From Shewanella mangrovisoli (GTDB taxonomy: Bacteria; Pseudomonadota; Gammaproteobacteria; Enterobacterales; Shewanellaceae): a stretch of 64,000 bases of DNA. The stretch lies in NCBI RefSeq assembly GCF_019457635.1, contig NZ_CP080412.1, forward strand, positions 4,030,001-4,094,000, in the 5' to 3' direction. Both the position numbers and the translations under genes were made by a program. How positions within the stretch are numbered: the stretch's first letter is position 1; each line of letters opens with the position of its first letter. Positions 25,307 to 33,549 of the stretch are shown here, in pieces. The notes below the pieces were generated by a model, which searched no databases, was not told the DNA's origin, and saw only the letters and a list, made by a program, of their open reading frames with translations.

Positions 25307-26365
25307 TTAAACCCGCTGACGACGTTCGATAACACTCTGATTTAACACTGCGAGTAAACGCTCGGTATCGTCCCAACCAATACAGGCATCTGTGATGCTC
25401 TGACCGTAGCATAACGCTTGACCTTCAATCAGATCCTGCCGCCCTTCCACTAAGTGGCTTTCGACCATCACACCGAAAATCGCCTTATTACCCGCGGCCA
25501 CTTGTTCGGCCACATCGTTTGCGACTTCCATTTGGCGTTGATATTGTTTGCTGCTGTTGGCATGGCTGAAATCGATCATAATGTTGTCGACCAGCTTGGC
25601 CTTTTTCAGTTGTTCGCTGATCTGCGCCACATGGCTGGCACTGTAATTTGGCTCACGGCCGCCTCGCAGAATGATATGGCAATCGGGATTACCTTTGGTC
25701 GACACAATCGCCGAATGGCCAAATTTGGTTACCGATAAGAAGTGGTGCGGCGCATTCGCGGCGCCAATAGCATCGATTGCCACCTTAATCGTGCCGTCAG
25801 TACCATTTTTAAAGCCTACAGGGCAAGACAGCCCCGAGGCCAATTCACGGTGCACCTGCGATTCTGTGGTGCGTGCACCGATGGCGCCCCAGCACATCAT
25901 ATCCGCCACATATTGCGGGGTGATCATATCGAGGAATTCACCCGCGGTAGGCATGCCAGAGTCATTCAAATCGACCAAGAGTTTACGCGCGGTACGCAAA
26001 CCATCGTTCAGTTTGAAGCTGTTATCCATATAAGGATCGTTGATGAGTCCCTTCCAACCCACTGTGGTACGCGGCTTTTCAAAATAAACACGCATCACCA
26101 CTTCGAGCTGATCTTGATAACGTTCTCTTAGCGCAACCAGTCTCTGGCCGTATTCCAATGCGGCCTTAGGATCATGGATTGAGCAAGGACCAATGACCAC
26201 TAACAAACGATCATCTTGGCGAGCGAGAATGTTATGGATGCTTTGACGGGCGTTAAACACAGTTGCAGCAGCGTTTTCGGAAGCAGGAAATCGTTCTAGA
26301 ATCGCAATCGGTGGAAGTAACTCTTTGACTTCATTAATGCGAACGTCATCATTTTGGTAATACAT
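25307..26365 (-). CDS. aroG: 3-deoxy-7-phosphoheptulonate synthase (DAHP synthase, AroG type)
   Basis: First enzyme of the shikimate pathway, joining PEP and erythrose 4-phosphate. The 352-residue protein begins MYYQNDDVRINEVKELLPP, nearly the same as E. coli AroG, the Phe-sensitive isozyme. Conserved stretches include VIGPCSIHDP, RVYFEKPRTTVGWKG, INDSGMP-like LNDSGMPTAGEFLD, GARTTESQ and DFSHANSSKQ. GGAG lies before the ATG. Feedback by phenylalanine is inferred from closeness to AroG rather than AroF or AroH. Confidence 0.95.
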   Translation of the reverse strand: MYYQNDDVRINEVKELLPPIAILERFPASENAAATVFNARQSIHNILARQDDRLLVVIGPCSIHDPKAALEYGQRLVALRERYQDQLEVVMRVYFEKPRTTVGWKGLINDPYMDNSFKLNDGLRTARKLLVDLNDSGMPTAGEFLDMITPQYVADMMCWGAIGARTTESQVHRELASGLSCPVGFKNGTDGTIKVAIDAIGAANAPHHFLSVTKFGHSAIVSTKGNPDCHIILRGGREPNYSASHVAQISEQLKKAKLVDNIMIDFSHANSSKQYQRQMEVANDVAEQVAAGNKAIFGVMVESHLVEGRQDLIEGQALCYGQSITDACIGWDDTERLLAVLNQSVIERRQRV

Positions 26366-26622
26366 AATTTACTGCTCCAACTCTCGTGTTTAGGCTATTT
26401 TTATCGCTGCAATAGGGGATCTCAACTGCAATACTGAGTTCAATTTATCCAGTCTGCGCCGTTAATGCAACCAAGTTGTCTCCATTTCAAAAAATCAGCT
26501 ATAACGTCTTGTTTTAACATATTTTTAAAAAATACAAATTCAAATATTTCAATATGATATGCAAACTAAAGCCAACCGAATGTTTGGGTAGGAAGCAAAC
26601 GATACTGAGAGCGGAAATAAAA
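26366..26622. other. Upstream region of aroG
   Basis: The gap between aroG and the terminator at 26623 is strongly AT-rich from about 26515 to 26570. I searched by eye for a TyrR box (TGTAAA-N6-TTTACA) and found none. A TTATAG word on the minus strand near 26500 is a possible -10. No ORF or RNA is supported. Confidence 0.35.
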
Positions 26623-26662
26623 AACCTCCTTTGCCAGTAATCAAACGCAAACAAAGGAGGTT
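26623..26662 (-). terminator. Terminator of the TPR lipoprotein gene
   Basis: AACCTCCTTTG and CAAAGGAGGTT form an 11-bp stem with an 18-base loop. On the minus strand TTTTATTTCC follows. It starts 11 bases after the gene's stop codon. Confidence 0.78.
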
Positions 26663-26672
26663 GAGTAAAGGA

Positions 26673-27860
26673 TTAATGTTGCTGCATGGCCTGCAGTTTT
26701 GCCTGATAACGATGCTTATCTGTGGCTTCGCGGCTAAGTGCCATGGCCTTTTCCATATTGAGTTTGGCGCGCTTCTCATCGCCCAGCGCCCAATAGGTAC
26801 GTGACAAACCAAAGAAAAACTCATGGCGATAATCGGCTTTATCCACGGCCCTTTGATACCAAGCGAGCGCCTCGCTGTATTGGTGTTCATCATAGGCCTG
26901 TTCACCCATATCATAGTAGTAATAAGGATTACGAATACGCGCTAACTCCAACACTTTATTGACCTGCGCCCACTCTTCTAAACGGCCCTGATCACCTAAA
27001 ATCACCGCCAAGTTATAGAGGGTCGTCATATCATCGGCATCGTATTTGAGTGCATAGCGATAGACTTGCTCTGCCCGCTTTTCATCGCCCTTGTGGCGAT
27101 AAATCACGGCTAAGGTGTTGAGCGCAGGGATAAAGTGTCCAGATTTTAAGCCGGCTTTAATCAGCGCATAGGCGCGGTCTAAATCCCCTTCAACCAAGGA
27201 TTCGGCGGCCATATTGTTATAAAACATGCTGGTTAAGGTCTGGCGATTGATTTGCACTTTATTGTAGCCTCGCAGAGCTCGCTCGGGCATAAAGTCGACC
27301 AGAATCGCATGGGCCGACAGATACACAGTGTGCACGCTCTCGGCGGGTAACAAGCGTAGATTGACATGGCCGTTGATCAGATAAAACTCGCCCTGTTTGT
27401 CCCACACGGGTTCAATCGCAATATCTTGAAACTCAGTGCCAATTTTAAACACATCCGCTAAAGCCGATGTCATCACAACCAACGACATACAATTCCCCGC
27501 GCGCTGGGCATAGGTTTCGCTGGCGGTTTGAGTCAAATTATCTTGATAGTGAAAATCGCTGTGGCCGCCATCTTGGTTAGCATTGATATAACTGGCTAAC
27601 CATTCGTGTACCGCGACGGGATTTTTCGTCGATAAGCTGTAACGGTCGTAGGCTCGCCTAACATCGGCCGCCACAGAAGGCGGAAGGCTAAAAATATCCT
27701 CGACGCTCGGAATATTACTGACAGATTTAAACAACGAATCTGCAAATAGGGCATCGATTTCATCATCACTAGGTTTTGGGGCTGTTGAGCTGCAACCCCA
27801 TAAGAGTAAAAGTAATAATGAGCAGATTATGCCGCTTGAGATGGTGCGCAGTTGTATCAT
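26673..27860 (-). CDS. Lipoprotein with a transglutaminase-like core and TPR repeats
   Basis: A 395-residue lipoprotein: signal with lipobox LLWGC, lipidated Cys23. Residues about 60-200 look like a bacterial transglutaminase-like (SirB1-like) papain-fold domain: AGNCMSLVVMTSAL with Cys124, INGHVNLRL with His165, and ILVDFMPE with Asp189, a plausible catalytic triad. About residues 210-385 are tetratricopeptide repeats (ALNTLAVIYRHKGDEKRAEQ, YSEALAWYQRAVDK). Such domains cleave or cross-link peptides or only bind them; activity here is inferred. The next gene upstream on the strand is a small exported protein. Confidence 0.8.
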   Translation of the reverse strand: MIQLRTISSGIICSLLLLLLWGCSSTAPKPSDDEIDALFADSLFKSVSNIPSVEDIFSLPPSVAADVRRAYDRYSLSTKNPVAVHEWLASYINANQDGGHSDFHYQDNLTQTASETYAQRAGNCMSLVVMTSALADVFKIGTEFQDIAIEPVWDKQGEFYLINGHVNLRLLPAESVHTVYLSAHAILVDFMPERALRGYNKVQINRQTLTSMFYNNMAAESLVEGDLDRAYALIKAGLKSGHFIPALNTLAVIYRHKGDEKRAEQVYRYALKYDADDMTTLYNLAVILGDQGRLEEWAQVNKVLELARIRNPYYYYDMGEQAYDEHQYSEALAWYQRAVDKADYRHEFFFGLSRTYWALGDEKRAKLNMEKAMALSREATDKHRYQAKLQAMQQH

Positions 27861-27978
27861 GAGATGTCCCCCAGACCATAAGGCTCCTATTTGAGCTTAT
27901 TACACTTGGCCAAAAAGACGTCATAAAATGGTTACAAAAAATAACGGCCTGCCACAAAGGATTGCGGCAGCTTAAGGG

Positions 27979-28326
27979 TTAACGCTGCGCCGGAGGGTCT
28001 ACCTTGATATACACATCCTGCTGCTGATAACGATAAGGCCGGTAGTTATCCTGACCACAAGTAAAGTAGCGGTAAGGCTTTACCTGGGCGATACAACCGA
28101 GTGGCAGAGCCTGCAGAATTTGAATTTGCTCCTGTCTTCTCAAGGATTCCTGCCATTCATAATCTTTTAGCACTTGGTCGCGCACAGCAAAGGCATCGAA
28201 TGGCTCATCCGAACGAGTCACTACGACTTGCCCCGCAAAAGCGGGCAAGGCTAAGAGTGCACTCAGAATGCCCCCAAGCAAGCAGGTACGTCTGATTTTC
28301 ACTGTGAGATAAGAGATTAAGCGCAT
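27979..28326 (-). CDS. Small exported protein of unknown function
   Basis: A 115-residue precursor with a signal peptide (cleavage near LPAFAG) and a mature part of about 85 residues. It has two cysteines spaced GCIAQVKPYRYFTCG, likely a disulfide, and an aromatic, Gln-rich tail (YRPYRYQQQDVYIKV). AAGGAG lies before two adjacent ATG codons; the second gives better spacing. No family recognised. It is 118 bases upstream of the TPR lipoprotein on the same strand, so co-transcription is possible. Confidence 0.72.
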   Translation of the reverse strand: MRLISYLTVKIRRTCLLGGILSALLALPAFAGQVVVTRSDEPFDAFAVRDQVLKDYEWQESLRRQEQIQILQALPLGCIAQVKPYRYFTCGQDNYRPYRYQQQDVYIKVDPPAQR

Positions 28327-28372
28327 CATTCGCTCCTTGTGGTATCAGCGTGGCAGTCGAAGACCCATAAAA

Positions 28373-28397
28373 AAAGCAGAGCACTTGGCTCTGCTTT
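28373..28397 (-). terminator. Terminator of glnK-amtB
   Basis: AAAGCAGAGC and GCTCTGCTTT pair around a five-base loop; on the minus strand TTTTTTTATGG follows. It is 45 bases beyond the amtB stop. Confidence 0.85.
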
Positions 28398-28442
28398 ACT
28401 ATCCTCTTATCCCTTAGAGGCATCAAGTCATATCAACACCTG

Positions 28443-29693
28443 TTAGCCTGCACTTTTGACAGTCACAAACTCAGGGTAAGCGTCGATTCCACAGTCAGAC
28501 GCATCCATACCGTTATATTCTTCTTCCTCTGTAACACGGATGCCCATGGTCATCTTGAGTACAAACCACACCGCAAACGACGCGCTAAATACCCATGCGA
28601 AGATAATCGCTGCGCCAGTTAATTGCGCTGTGATAGTCGCGTCGGCATTCGATAAGGGGACACACATCAAACCAAGGAAACCCGCAACACCGTGCACAGA
28701 AATCGCGCCCACAGGGTCGTCAATCTTGATTCTGTCCAGACCCACGATAGAGAACACCACTAAACCACCAGCCACCACACCAATCACCCCTGCCATCAGC
28801 AGCGAAGGCGACAGCGGATCGGCAGTAATCGCCACTAAGCCCGCCAGTATGCCGTTTAAGATCATGGTTAAGTCCGCTTTACCCCAAATCATTTTGCACA
28901 CAACTAGGGCAGAGATAGCACCAAAAGCGGCTGCGGTATTAGTGTTTACGAAGACCTTAGCGACAGAGCTAGCGTTGGCCGCATCTGAAACCATTAATTG
29001 TGAGCCACCGTTGAAACCAAACCAGCCCATCCACAGGATAAACATCCCTAAGGTCGCCATTGGCAGGTTAGAGCCTGGGATAGGGTTGACTTGGCCGTTA
29101 GGGCCATATTTACCCTTACGAGCACCGAGCAGTAACACCCCGGCGATAGCCGCAGCAGCACCTGTCATGTGCACAATACCGCTACCCGCAAAGTCTACAA
29201 AGCCTAAGCTAGAGATAAAGCCTTTACCCCAAGTCCAGTAGCCTTCAACTGGGTAGATAATGCCTGTCATCACCACGGAGAAGAACAGGAAAGCCCATAA
29301 CTTCATTCGCTCCGCTACGGCGCCAGAGACAATCGACATCGCCGTTGCCACAAACACCACTTGGAAGAAGAAATCAGATTCCAAAGCATGGTTTGCATCG
29401 TCGGCTTGTGAGCCAATCAGCGTACCGAGTGAAGGCAACCAGCCACCTTCGGCATTGTCGACGTACATAATGTTGTAGCCAATCAATAGGTACATCACAC
29501 AGGCAATCGCGTATAACACCACGTTTTTAGTTAAAATTTCGGTGGTATTTTTAGAGCGCACTAGGCCAGCTTCGAGCATGGCAAAACCCGCCGCCATCCA
29601 CATAACCAAAGCGCCTGAAATCAAAAAATAAAAGGTGTCGAGTGCAAAGCGCAGTTCAGAGACTGTCACGCCTAATTTTGTTAGTTCTTCCAT
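28443..29693 (-). CDS. amtB: Ammonium transporter AmtB
   Basis: Inner-membrane trimeric ammonia channel of 416 residues with about eleven membrane helices. Recognisable motifs are MWMAAGFAMLEAGLVRSKN, the DFAGSGIVHMTGAAAAIAG signature and the SVHGVAGFLGLM segment with a pore-lining His. The ATG at 29693 follows GGGGCGGAAG. It starts ten bases after the glnK stop, the classic glnK-amtB pair, in which GlnK plugs the channel when nitrogen is plentiful. The short C-terminal tail (MTMGIRVTEEEEYNGMD) is the GlnK-binding region. Confidence 0.95.
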   Translation of the reverse strand: MEELTKLGVTVSELRFALDTFYFLISGALVMWMAAGFAMLEAGLVRSKNTTEILTKNVVLYAIACVMYLLIGYNIMYVDNAEGGWLPSLGTLIGSQADDANHALESDFFFQVVFVATAMSIVSGAVAERMKLWAFLFFSVVMTGIIYPVEGYWTWGKGFISSLGFVDFAGSGIVHMTGAAAAIAGVLLLGARKGKYGPNGQVNPIPGSNLPMATLGMFILWMGWFGFNGGSQLMVSDAANASSVAKVFVNTNTAAAFGAISALVVCKMIWGKADLTMILNGILAGLVAITADPLSPSLLMAGVIGVVAGGLVVFSIVGLDRIKIDDPVGAISVHGVAGFLGLMCVPLSNADATITAQLTGAAIIFAWVFSASFAVWFVLKMTMGIRVTEEEEYNGMDASDCGIDAYPEFVTVKSAG

Positions 29694-29703
29694 CTTCCGC
29701 CCC

Positions 29704-30042
29704 CTATAGCGCTTCAGTGTCGAGTTCACCCGTACGAATACGGATGGCATGTTCTAAGTCGATAACGAAAATCTTTCCATCACCAATTTTTCCCGTATGA
29801 GCCGCACTGGTAATCGCCTCAATCAGCATGTCGAGATTTTCTGCTTTAGTGGCAATTTCTAGTTTTACTTTTGGCAAAAAATCCACCTGATACTCGGCGC
29901 CACGATACAACTCCGTGTGCCCCTTTTGACGGCCAAAACCTTTAACCTCGGTCACCGTCATCCCCTCAATACCAATACCGGCGATAGCTTCACGGACATC
30001 ATCCAATTTAAATGGCTTGATGATAGCGCTGACTAGTTTCAT
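29704..30042 (-). CDS. glnK: Nitrogen regulatory PII protein
   Basis: Trimeric PII signal protein binding ATP/ADP and 2-oxoglutarate. The 112-residue protein has MKLVSAIIKPFKLDDVREA, the T-loop with the uridylylated tyrosine (ELYRGAEYQVDF, Tyr51) and the PII signature TGKIGDGKIFV. GGAGG precedes the ATG at 30042. Pairing with amtB supports GlnK rather than GlnB. An NtrC-like site and sigma-54-like sequence lie upstream, consistent with nitrogen control. Confidence 0.96.
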   Translation of the reverse strand: MKLVSAIIKPFKLDDVREAIAGIGIEGMTVTEVKGFGRQKGHTELYRGAEYQVDFLPKVKLEIATKAENLDMLIEAITSAAHTGKIGDGKIFVIDLEHAIRIRTGELDTEAL

Positions 30043-30089
30043 CCTGACCTCCAAAAAACGCGATTGTTATTAACTTGTAGCCAAGATAA

Positions 30090-30105
30090 TTCAATCATCA
30101 GGCCA
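30090..30105 (-). promoter_or_regulatory. Candidate sigma-54 promoter of glnK-amtB
   Basis: On the minus strand TGGCCT, five bases, TTGAA keeps the GG of the -24 element and its spacing to the -12 element, where GA replaces GC. The start would fall near 30078, 36 bases before glnK, with the NtrC-like site about 100 bases upstream. An alternative at 30214-30229 (GTGCAC-N5-TTGC) keeps GC but not GG. Confidence 0.35.
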
Positions 30106-30168
30106 GAATTTTAATTTATTGATTTAAAAGAAATAACAAAGATTAGCCAGGAATAGTTCGATTAAAAA

Positions 30169-30185
30169 TGCACCAGACTTGTGCA
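30169..30185. promoter_or_regulatory. NtrC-like binding site
   Basis: TGCACC, five bases, TGTGCA matches the NtrC consensus TGCACC-N5-GGTGCA in 11 of 12 defined bases. It lies 130 bases upstream of glnK in the divergent gap with the isochorismatase gene. This fits nitrogen-starvation induction of glnK-amtB. Confidence 0.6.
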
Positions 30186-30367
30186 AGCAGAAGAGCGACG
30201 CACTCTTTTAGTGAGCAATTTAAGTGCACGCCATATTCGACCTTTGCCCTATTGGTGAGGCTGCCCAATTAGGGTTTACTAACAGTGCAAAAAACAAACA
30301 ATTCACAAAATAAGCAGAGCAATCGCTAAACGATGCCTTTATTCCACCCGCGCAGAAGGAACGCCCG

Positions 30368-30910
30368 ATGTTAAAACCCGAAGAATGTGTACTCGTTATC
30401 GTCGATGTGCAGGGAAAGCTCGCTCAGATCATGGATAACTCAGCCAAGCTTCATCAGCAGTTGAGTACACTTATCCAAGGCGCACAGCTGTTTGAAATCC
30501 CCATCCTCTGGCTCGAGCAATTACCCGCCAAACTTGGCTCGACCACAGAAGAGTTAAAAACCTTGCTCGAAAGAACTGGCTCACCCATTGCCAAGCAGCA
30601 CTTTAGTGGTTGGTATTGTGATGAATTTGCCAATGCATTAACCCAAACTCGGCGCAAACAGGTCTTGCTTGCGGGGATAGAAACCCATGTTTGCGTGTAC
30701 CAAACCTGCCGCGATCTGCTCGACCAGCACTACTCGGTGCACCTTGTCGCCGATGCGGTGTCTTCCCGCAGCGTTGACAATAAACAGCTGGGCATCCAAA
30801 TGATGACAGCCAAGGGAGCAACCCTCACCAATGTGGAGTCACTGTTATTTGAACTGCAACATGAAGCTCAGGGAGATAGATTTAAGGCGCTGATTAAATT
30901 GATTAAATAA
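30368..30910 (+). CDS. Isochorismatase-fold cysteine hydrolase
   Basis: Cytosolic hydrolase of the isochorismatase superfamily, 180 residues. The expected catalytic triad is visible: Asp13 in VIVDVQGKL, Lys76 in IAKQHFSGW, and Cys109 in AGIETHVCVYQT. Sequence resembles the YcaC-like/nicotinamidase-related group; the substrate cannot be read from sequence. AGAAGGA precedes the ATG. It is divergent from glnK and ends in its own terminator. Confidence 0.9.
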   Translation: MLKPEECVLVIVDVQGKLAQIMDNSAKLHQQLSTLIQGAQLFEIPILWLEQLPAKLGSTTEELKTLLERTGSPIAKQHFSGWYCDEFANALTQTRRKQVLLAGIETHVCVYQTCRDLLDQHYSVHLVADAVSSRSVDNKQLGIQMMTAKGATLTNVESLLFELQHEAQGDRFKALIKLIK

Positions 30911-30931
30911 GGTTGATTAAATAAGGTGAGA

Positions 30932-30953
30932 AGAGAGCTTGTTCAAGCTCTCT
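30932..30953 (+). terminator. Bidirectional terminator after the isochorismatase gene
   Basis: AGAGAGCTTG, two bases, CAAGCTCTCT, with TTTAGTATT after it. The converging lipoprotein gene ends eight bases further on. Confidence 0.75.
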
Positions 30954-30960
30954 TTAGTAT

Positions 30961-31695
30961 TCAAAATGCGGCAACACAAACGGCATAGTTGGCACTATTA
31001 GCATAGCTGCGAGAACTATAGCCGCTGGGGGCGACAGAGATAATGCCAGCCAAGAATTCGGTCTCATTGACAGTACTAGACCAAGAGTCAATCGTCGAGC
31101 TCCACTGCGCACGTTGATAGGCTGCGCGACTCTCGCCGTACCCATAGAGGGTATTTAACTCCTGCTCCGTTGGCCTGCGCCAATTATCTTTACCGGCAAA
31201 CTCGAGTGAAGCCAATTTTTGGCACCAGCGGTCAAACTGACCGTCGACGCCAACCTTGGCCTCATGACCCTTTGCCGCTTCGGTGCCGGGTAAGATGACG
31301 CCTTTACCATCCTGACGGAACAGAGCATATTCGCCTCGGCTCGGGCCAAATACAAACTCCTCCGGCACGTTAAACGTCATCGCATAGCTATCGCCACTGT
31401 TGTTGGCATCATCTTGTTTAAGATAACCCAAGGCGTTCATCACGGCGATGGAGGGCGAACTGCTAAACCATTTCGTCTGACGATCACTTTTATCGTAAAG
31501 CGCTTTGATTTTTAAGCAATTGGTTGATGCCAGAGTACGGTCGTTATTATCGAGGCCGCCATCAAAACTAGTATCGATTGGCGTACCTTCGACGTGGCCA
31601 CACAGGGAAATTTGCTCTTTTTGGCGACATTCTGTCAGTAAAAACAACAGCACTATGGCACTGCTGATAATGGCGATTTTAGTGGGATTAATCAT
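30961..31695 (-). CDS. Lipoprotein with a DUF1566/Lcl-like domain
   Basis: A 244-residue lipoprotein: hydrophobic N-terminus with lipobox LLTEC and lipidated Cys23. The C-terminal half carries NWRRPTEQELNTLYGYG and AQWSSTIDS, the pattern of the DUF1566/Lcl C-terminal family (WRLPT and WSST), plus a final NYAVCVAAF. These domains occur in surface adhesins and in predicted sugar- or collagen-binding proteins. Cys in the mature part (CQKL, AVCVAA) may form a disulfide. It is a single gene, role unknown. Confidence 0.72.
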   Translation of the reverse strand: MINPTKIAIISSAIVLLFLLTECRQKEQISLCGHVEGTPIDTSFDGGLDNNDRTLASTNCLKIKALYDKSDRQTKWFSSSPSIAVMNALGYLKQDDANNSGDSYAMTFNVPEEFVFGPSRGEYALFRQDGKGVILPGTEAAKGHEAKVGVDGQFDRWCQKLASLEFAGKDNWRRPTEQELNTLYGYGESRAAYQRAQWSSTIDSWSSTVNETEFLAGIISVAPSGYSSRSYANSANYAVCVAAF

Positions 31696-31788
31696 GACAA
31701 CAAACCTTAATCCAGTGTTGATAAAAAGACAGTACAGCTAATCCAGAATTGCCTCCCGGATCAGCCTTAAGTGATTGGCTCGATTAGG

Positions 31789-32598
31789 CTATAGCGCTTT
31801 AACCACGGCTTCCTGCACCAGCAGTTGGTCGTTCTTGTAAACCAACAGCTCACCTATGGGCCTTTCTTCGGCGCTCAGCACTATTACATCGCAGACATAG
31901 AGATAGGGGCCGCTTTTAAACTGGAAGGAATGATTACCGCCGTTACCATCGAGAACTAACTTCCCCTTTTTGAGGACTAAATCAGGTTTCTCGCTCATGG
32001 ATTTGCCCTTTGCCCAGGCGGCATAACGGTATTGCTGACGGTCGAGGGCATCGACACGAATGATGAATCGCGCGGTTTCCCACGCCAGCTCAGGGCTAGC
32101 AAACTCGCGTACACTCTCGTGTAGCATCGCTTTTTGCTGCGCGATCAGTTCATCCCTTAACTTAGCTTCCTCTGGGCTTTGGTAGTTAATGCCCGAGATT
32201 TTGCCATCGAAATCCAACCAGACACTGCCGTGATCGAGCATGATGCCGCGCCAACCCATAGTCTCCCAGTTATTCTCTGTGGTCGAATTGGCGATTTGAC
32301 TCAGCAACTTGCTATCAAAGACTTGCTGAAATCTCGTCAGCAATTGCTGTGGATTTTGCACATCGGGGAGCGGGTATTCCCGCTGGAGGGGATAAGAAAT
32401 TTGCTCGGCAATCGCCTGACGATCACCCGCCTTGGCCGCATCAATCAAGGCTTGCACCTGCGGCACGTATTCCGCCTCTAAGGCAGCCAGAGCCTGGGGG
32501 GCAGTGCTAAGACTCCCTAGCAGCAAGCCCGTATAAAGCCCTAAACGCGAAAGTCGATTAACCGCTGAAAAACCTTGATAAAACGGGCGACAAGACAT
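31789..32598 (-). CDS. Exported protein of unknown function
   Basis: A 269-residue precursor. The signal-like hydrophobic segment spans about residues 18-38 and ends APQALAA. The mature part starts with a helical region (EYVPQVQALIDAAKAGDRQAIAEQISYPL), then a SnoaL/DUF4440-like stretch (LDHGSVWLDFDGKISGINY). A C-terminal beta-rich part has one cysteine. I do not recognise a family. An upstream start with a longer N-terminus gives the signal an unusually charged head. Nearest neighbours are also envelope proteins. Confidence 0.72.
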   Translation of the reverse strand: MSCRPFYQGFSAVNRLSRLGLYTGLLLGSLSTAPQALAALEAEYVPQVQALIDAAKAGDRQAIAEQISYPLQREYPLPDVQNPQQLLTRFQQVFDSKLLSQIANSTTENNWETMGWRGIMLDHGSVWLDFDGKISGINYQSPEEAKLRDELIAQQKAMLHESVREFASPELAWETARFIIRVDALDRQQYRYAAWAKGKSMSEKPDLVLKKGKLVLDGNGGNHSFQFKSGPYLYVCDVIVLSAEERPIGELLVYKNDQLLVQEAVVKAL

Positions 32599-32732
32599 GA
32601 TTTATTCCTTTAAAGTCAAAAACATCCAAATTAAGACTTGGCAAGGATACCATAGCTAAGGAGGGATAAACACACACAATCCCACCCAAGCCTATGTGTT
32701 AAAAGTCGAATCACAGCCTCGCTAGCAGCACC

Positions 32733-33437
32733 TTAAGCCAACAGCAAACTCGAGACTATCGCCACAGCTACCGACATAAAGATCACCCCAATCACCCCAT
32801 CGATAATAGGCGTGAGTCGTTGCAGCTTTTGCTGCACCTTGGCTTTTGAGAGCATCAGCGCCAGAAAGCCAAACCAGAGCAGTGACAACACAAATAACAT
32901 CAGCGCGGCGGCAAATTTAGTCACGGGTGTCACGCTCGGGGTGATCAAGGCGGAGAACAAGGTTAAGAAAAACACTAAGGCTTTTGGATTCAATAAATTG
33001 GTATAAAGCCCCCTCATAAAACCCTGTTTAGGTGATAAGGCGTTTACCGCACCCACCGTGGGCATATCAACGCTGTTTTCAGAGGTTGTTGCAAATCCAA
33101 AGGGATTTGCGCCCTCGCCGTTCAATACGGTTTTGGGTTTACTGAAAAAGGTCACAGCAGCCTTAAGCGCACCAAATCCCATCCACGCCAAATACGAAGC
33201 GCCCAGCAATTGCACTAACAGATACAAGGTATGGGAGCTTTTAATCACTAAGCTGACGCCAGTTAAACTCAAAATGGTATGGGCTAAAATCGCCACAGAT
33301 ATTCCCGCCGCCGTGGCAATTGCGGTGTTTCGTGGCTGCGACGTAGCAACCTTCACCATAATGGCAAAATCCGGCCCAGGGCTGACTAAGGCTACACAAT
33401 GAATAACGGCTAAGGTGACTAACAGGGATACATCCAT
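32733..33437 (-). CDS. LysE/RhtB family amino acid exporter
   Basis: Inner-membrane exporter of the LysE superfamily, 234 residues with about six helices. It has VSPGPDFAIMVKVATS, the conserved LysE motif (SPGPxF), and QGFMRGLYTNLLNPKALVFF, typical of RhtB. An unusually long hydrophilic loop (about residues 110-130) splits the two halves. The ATG at 33437 with GGAG upstream is preferred to a TTG one codon earlier. The neighbouring AraC regulator on the same strand probably controls it. Substrate unknown. Confidence 0.9.
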   Translation of the reverse strand: MDVSLLVTLAVIHCVALVSPGPDFAIMVKVATSQPRNTAIATAAGISVAILAHTILSLTGVSLVIKSSHTLYLLVQLLGASYLAWMGFGALKAAVTFFSKPKTVLNGEGANPFGFATTSENSVDMPTVGAVNALSPKQGFMRGLYTNLLNPKALVFFLTLFSALITPSVTPVTKFAAALMLFVLSLLWFGFLALMLSKAKVQQKLQRLTPIIDGVIGVIFMSVAVAIVSSLLLA

Positions 33438-33549
33438 CAATAGGACTCCGCAAAAACAGATAAGAACACCAGTATGCCCAAGCCTGCTGCAACTGCATTG
33501 TAAGAAATTGCACGCGGTTAATTTACCGAGACAAATTATACCAATGCTA

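Noticed and set aside
28540..29241. Long plus-strand frame of 233 residues inside amtB
   Set aside because: It lies wholly antisense to a clear membrane-transporter gene and has no ribosome site or recognisable domain.
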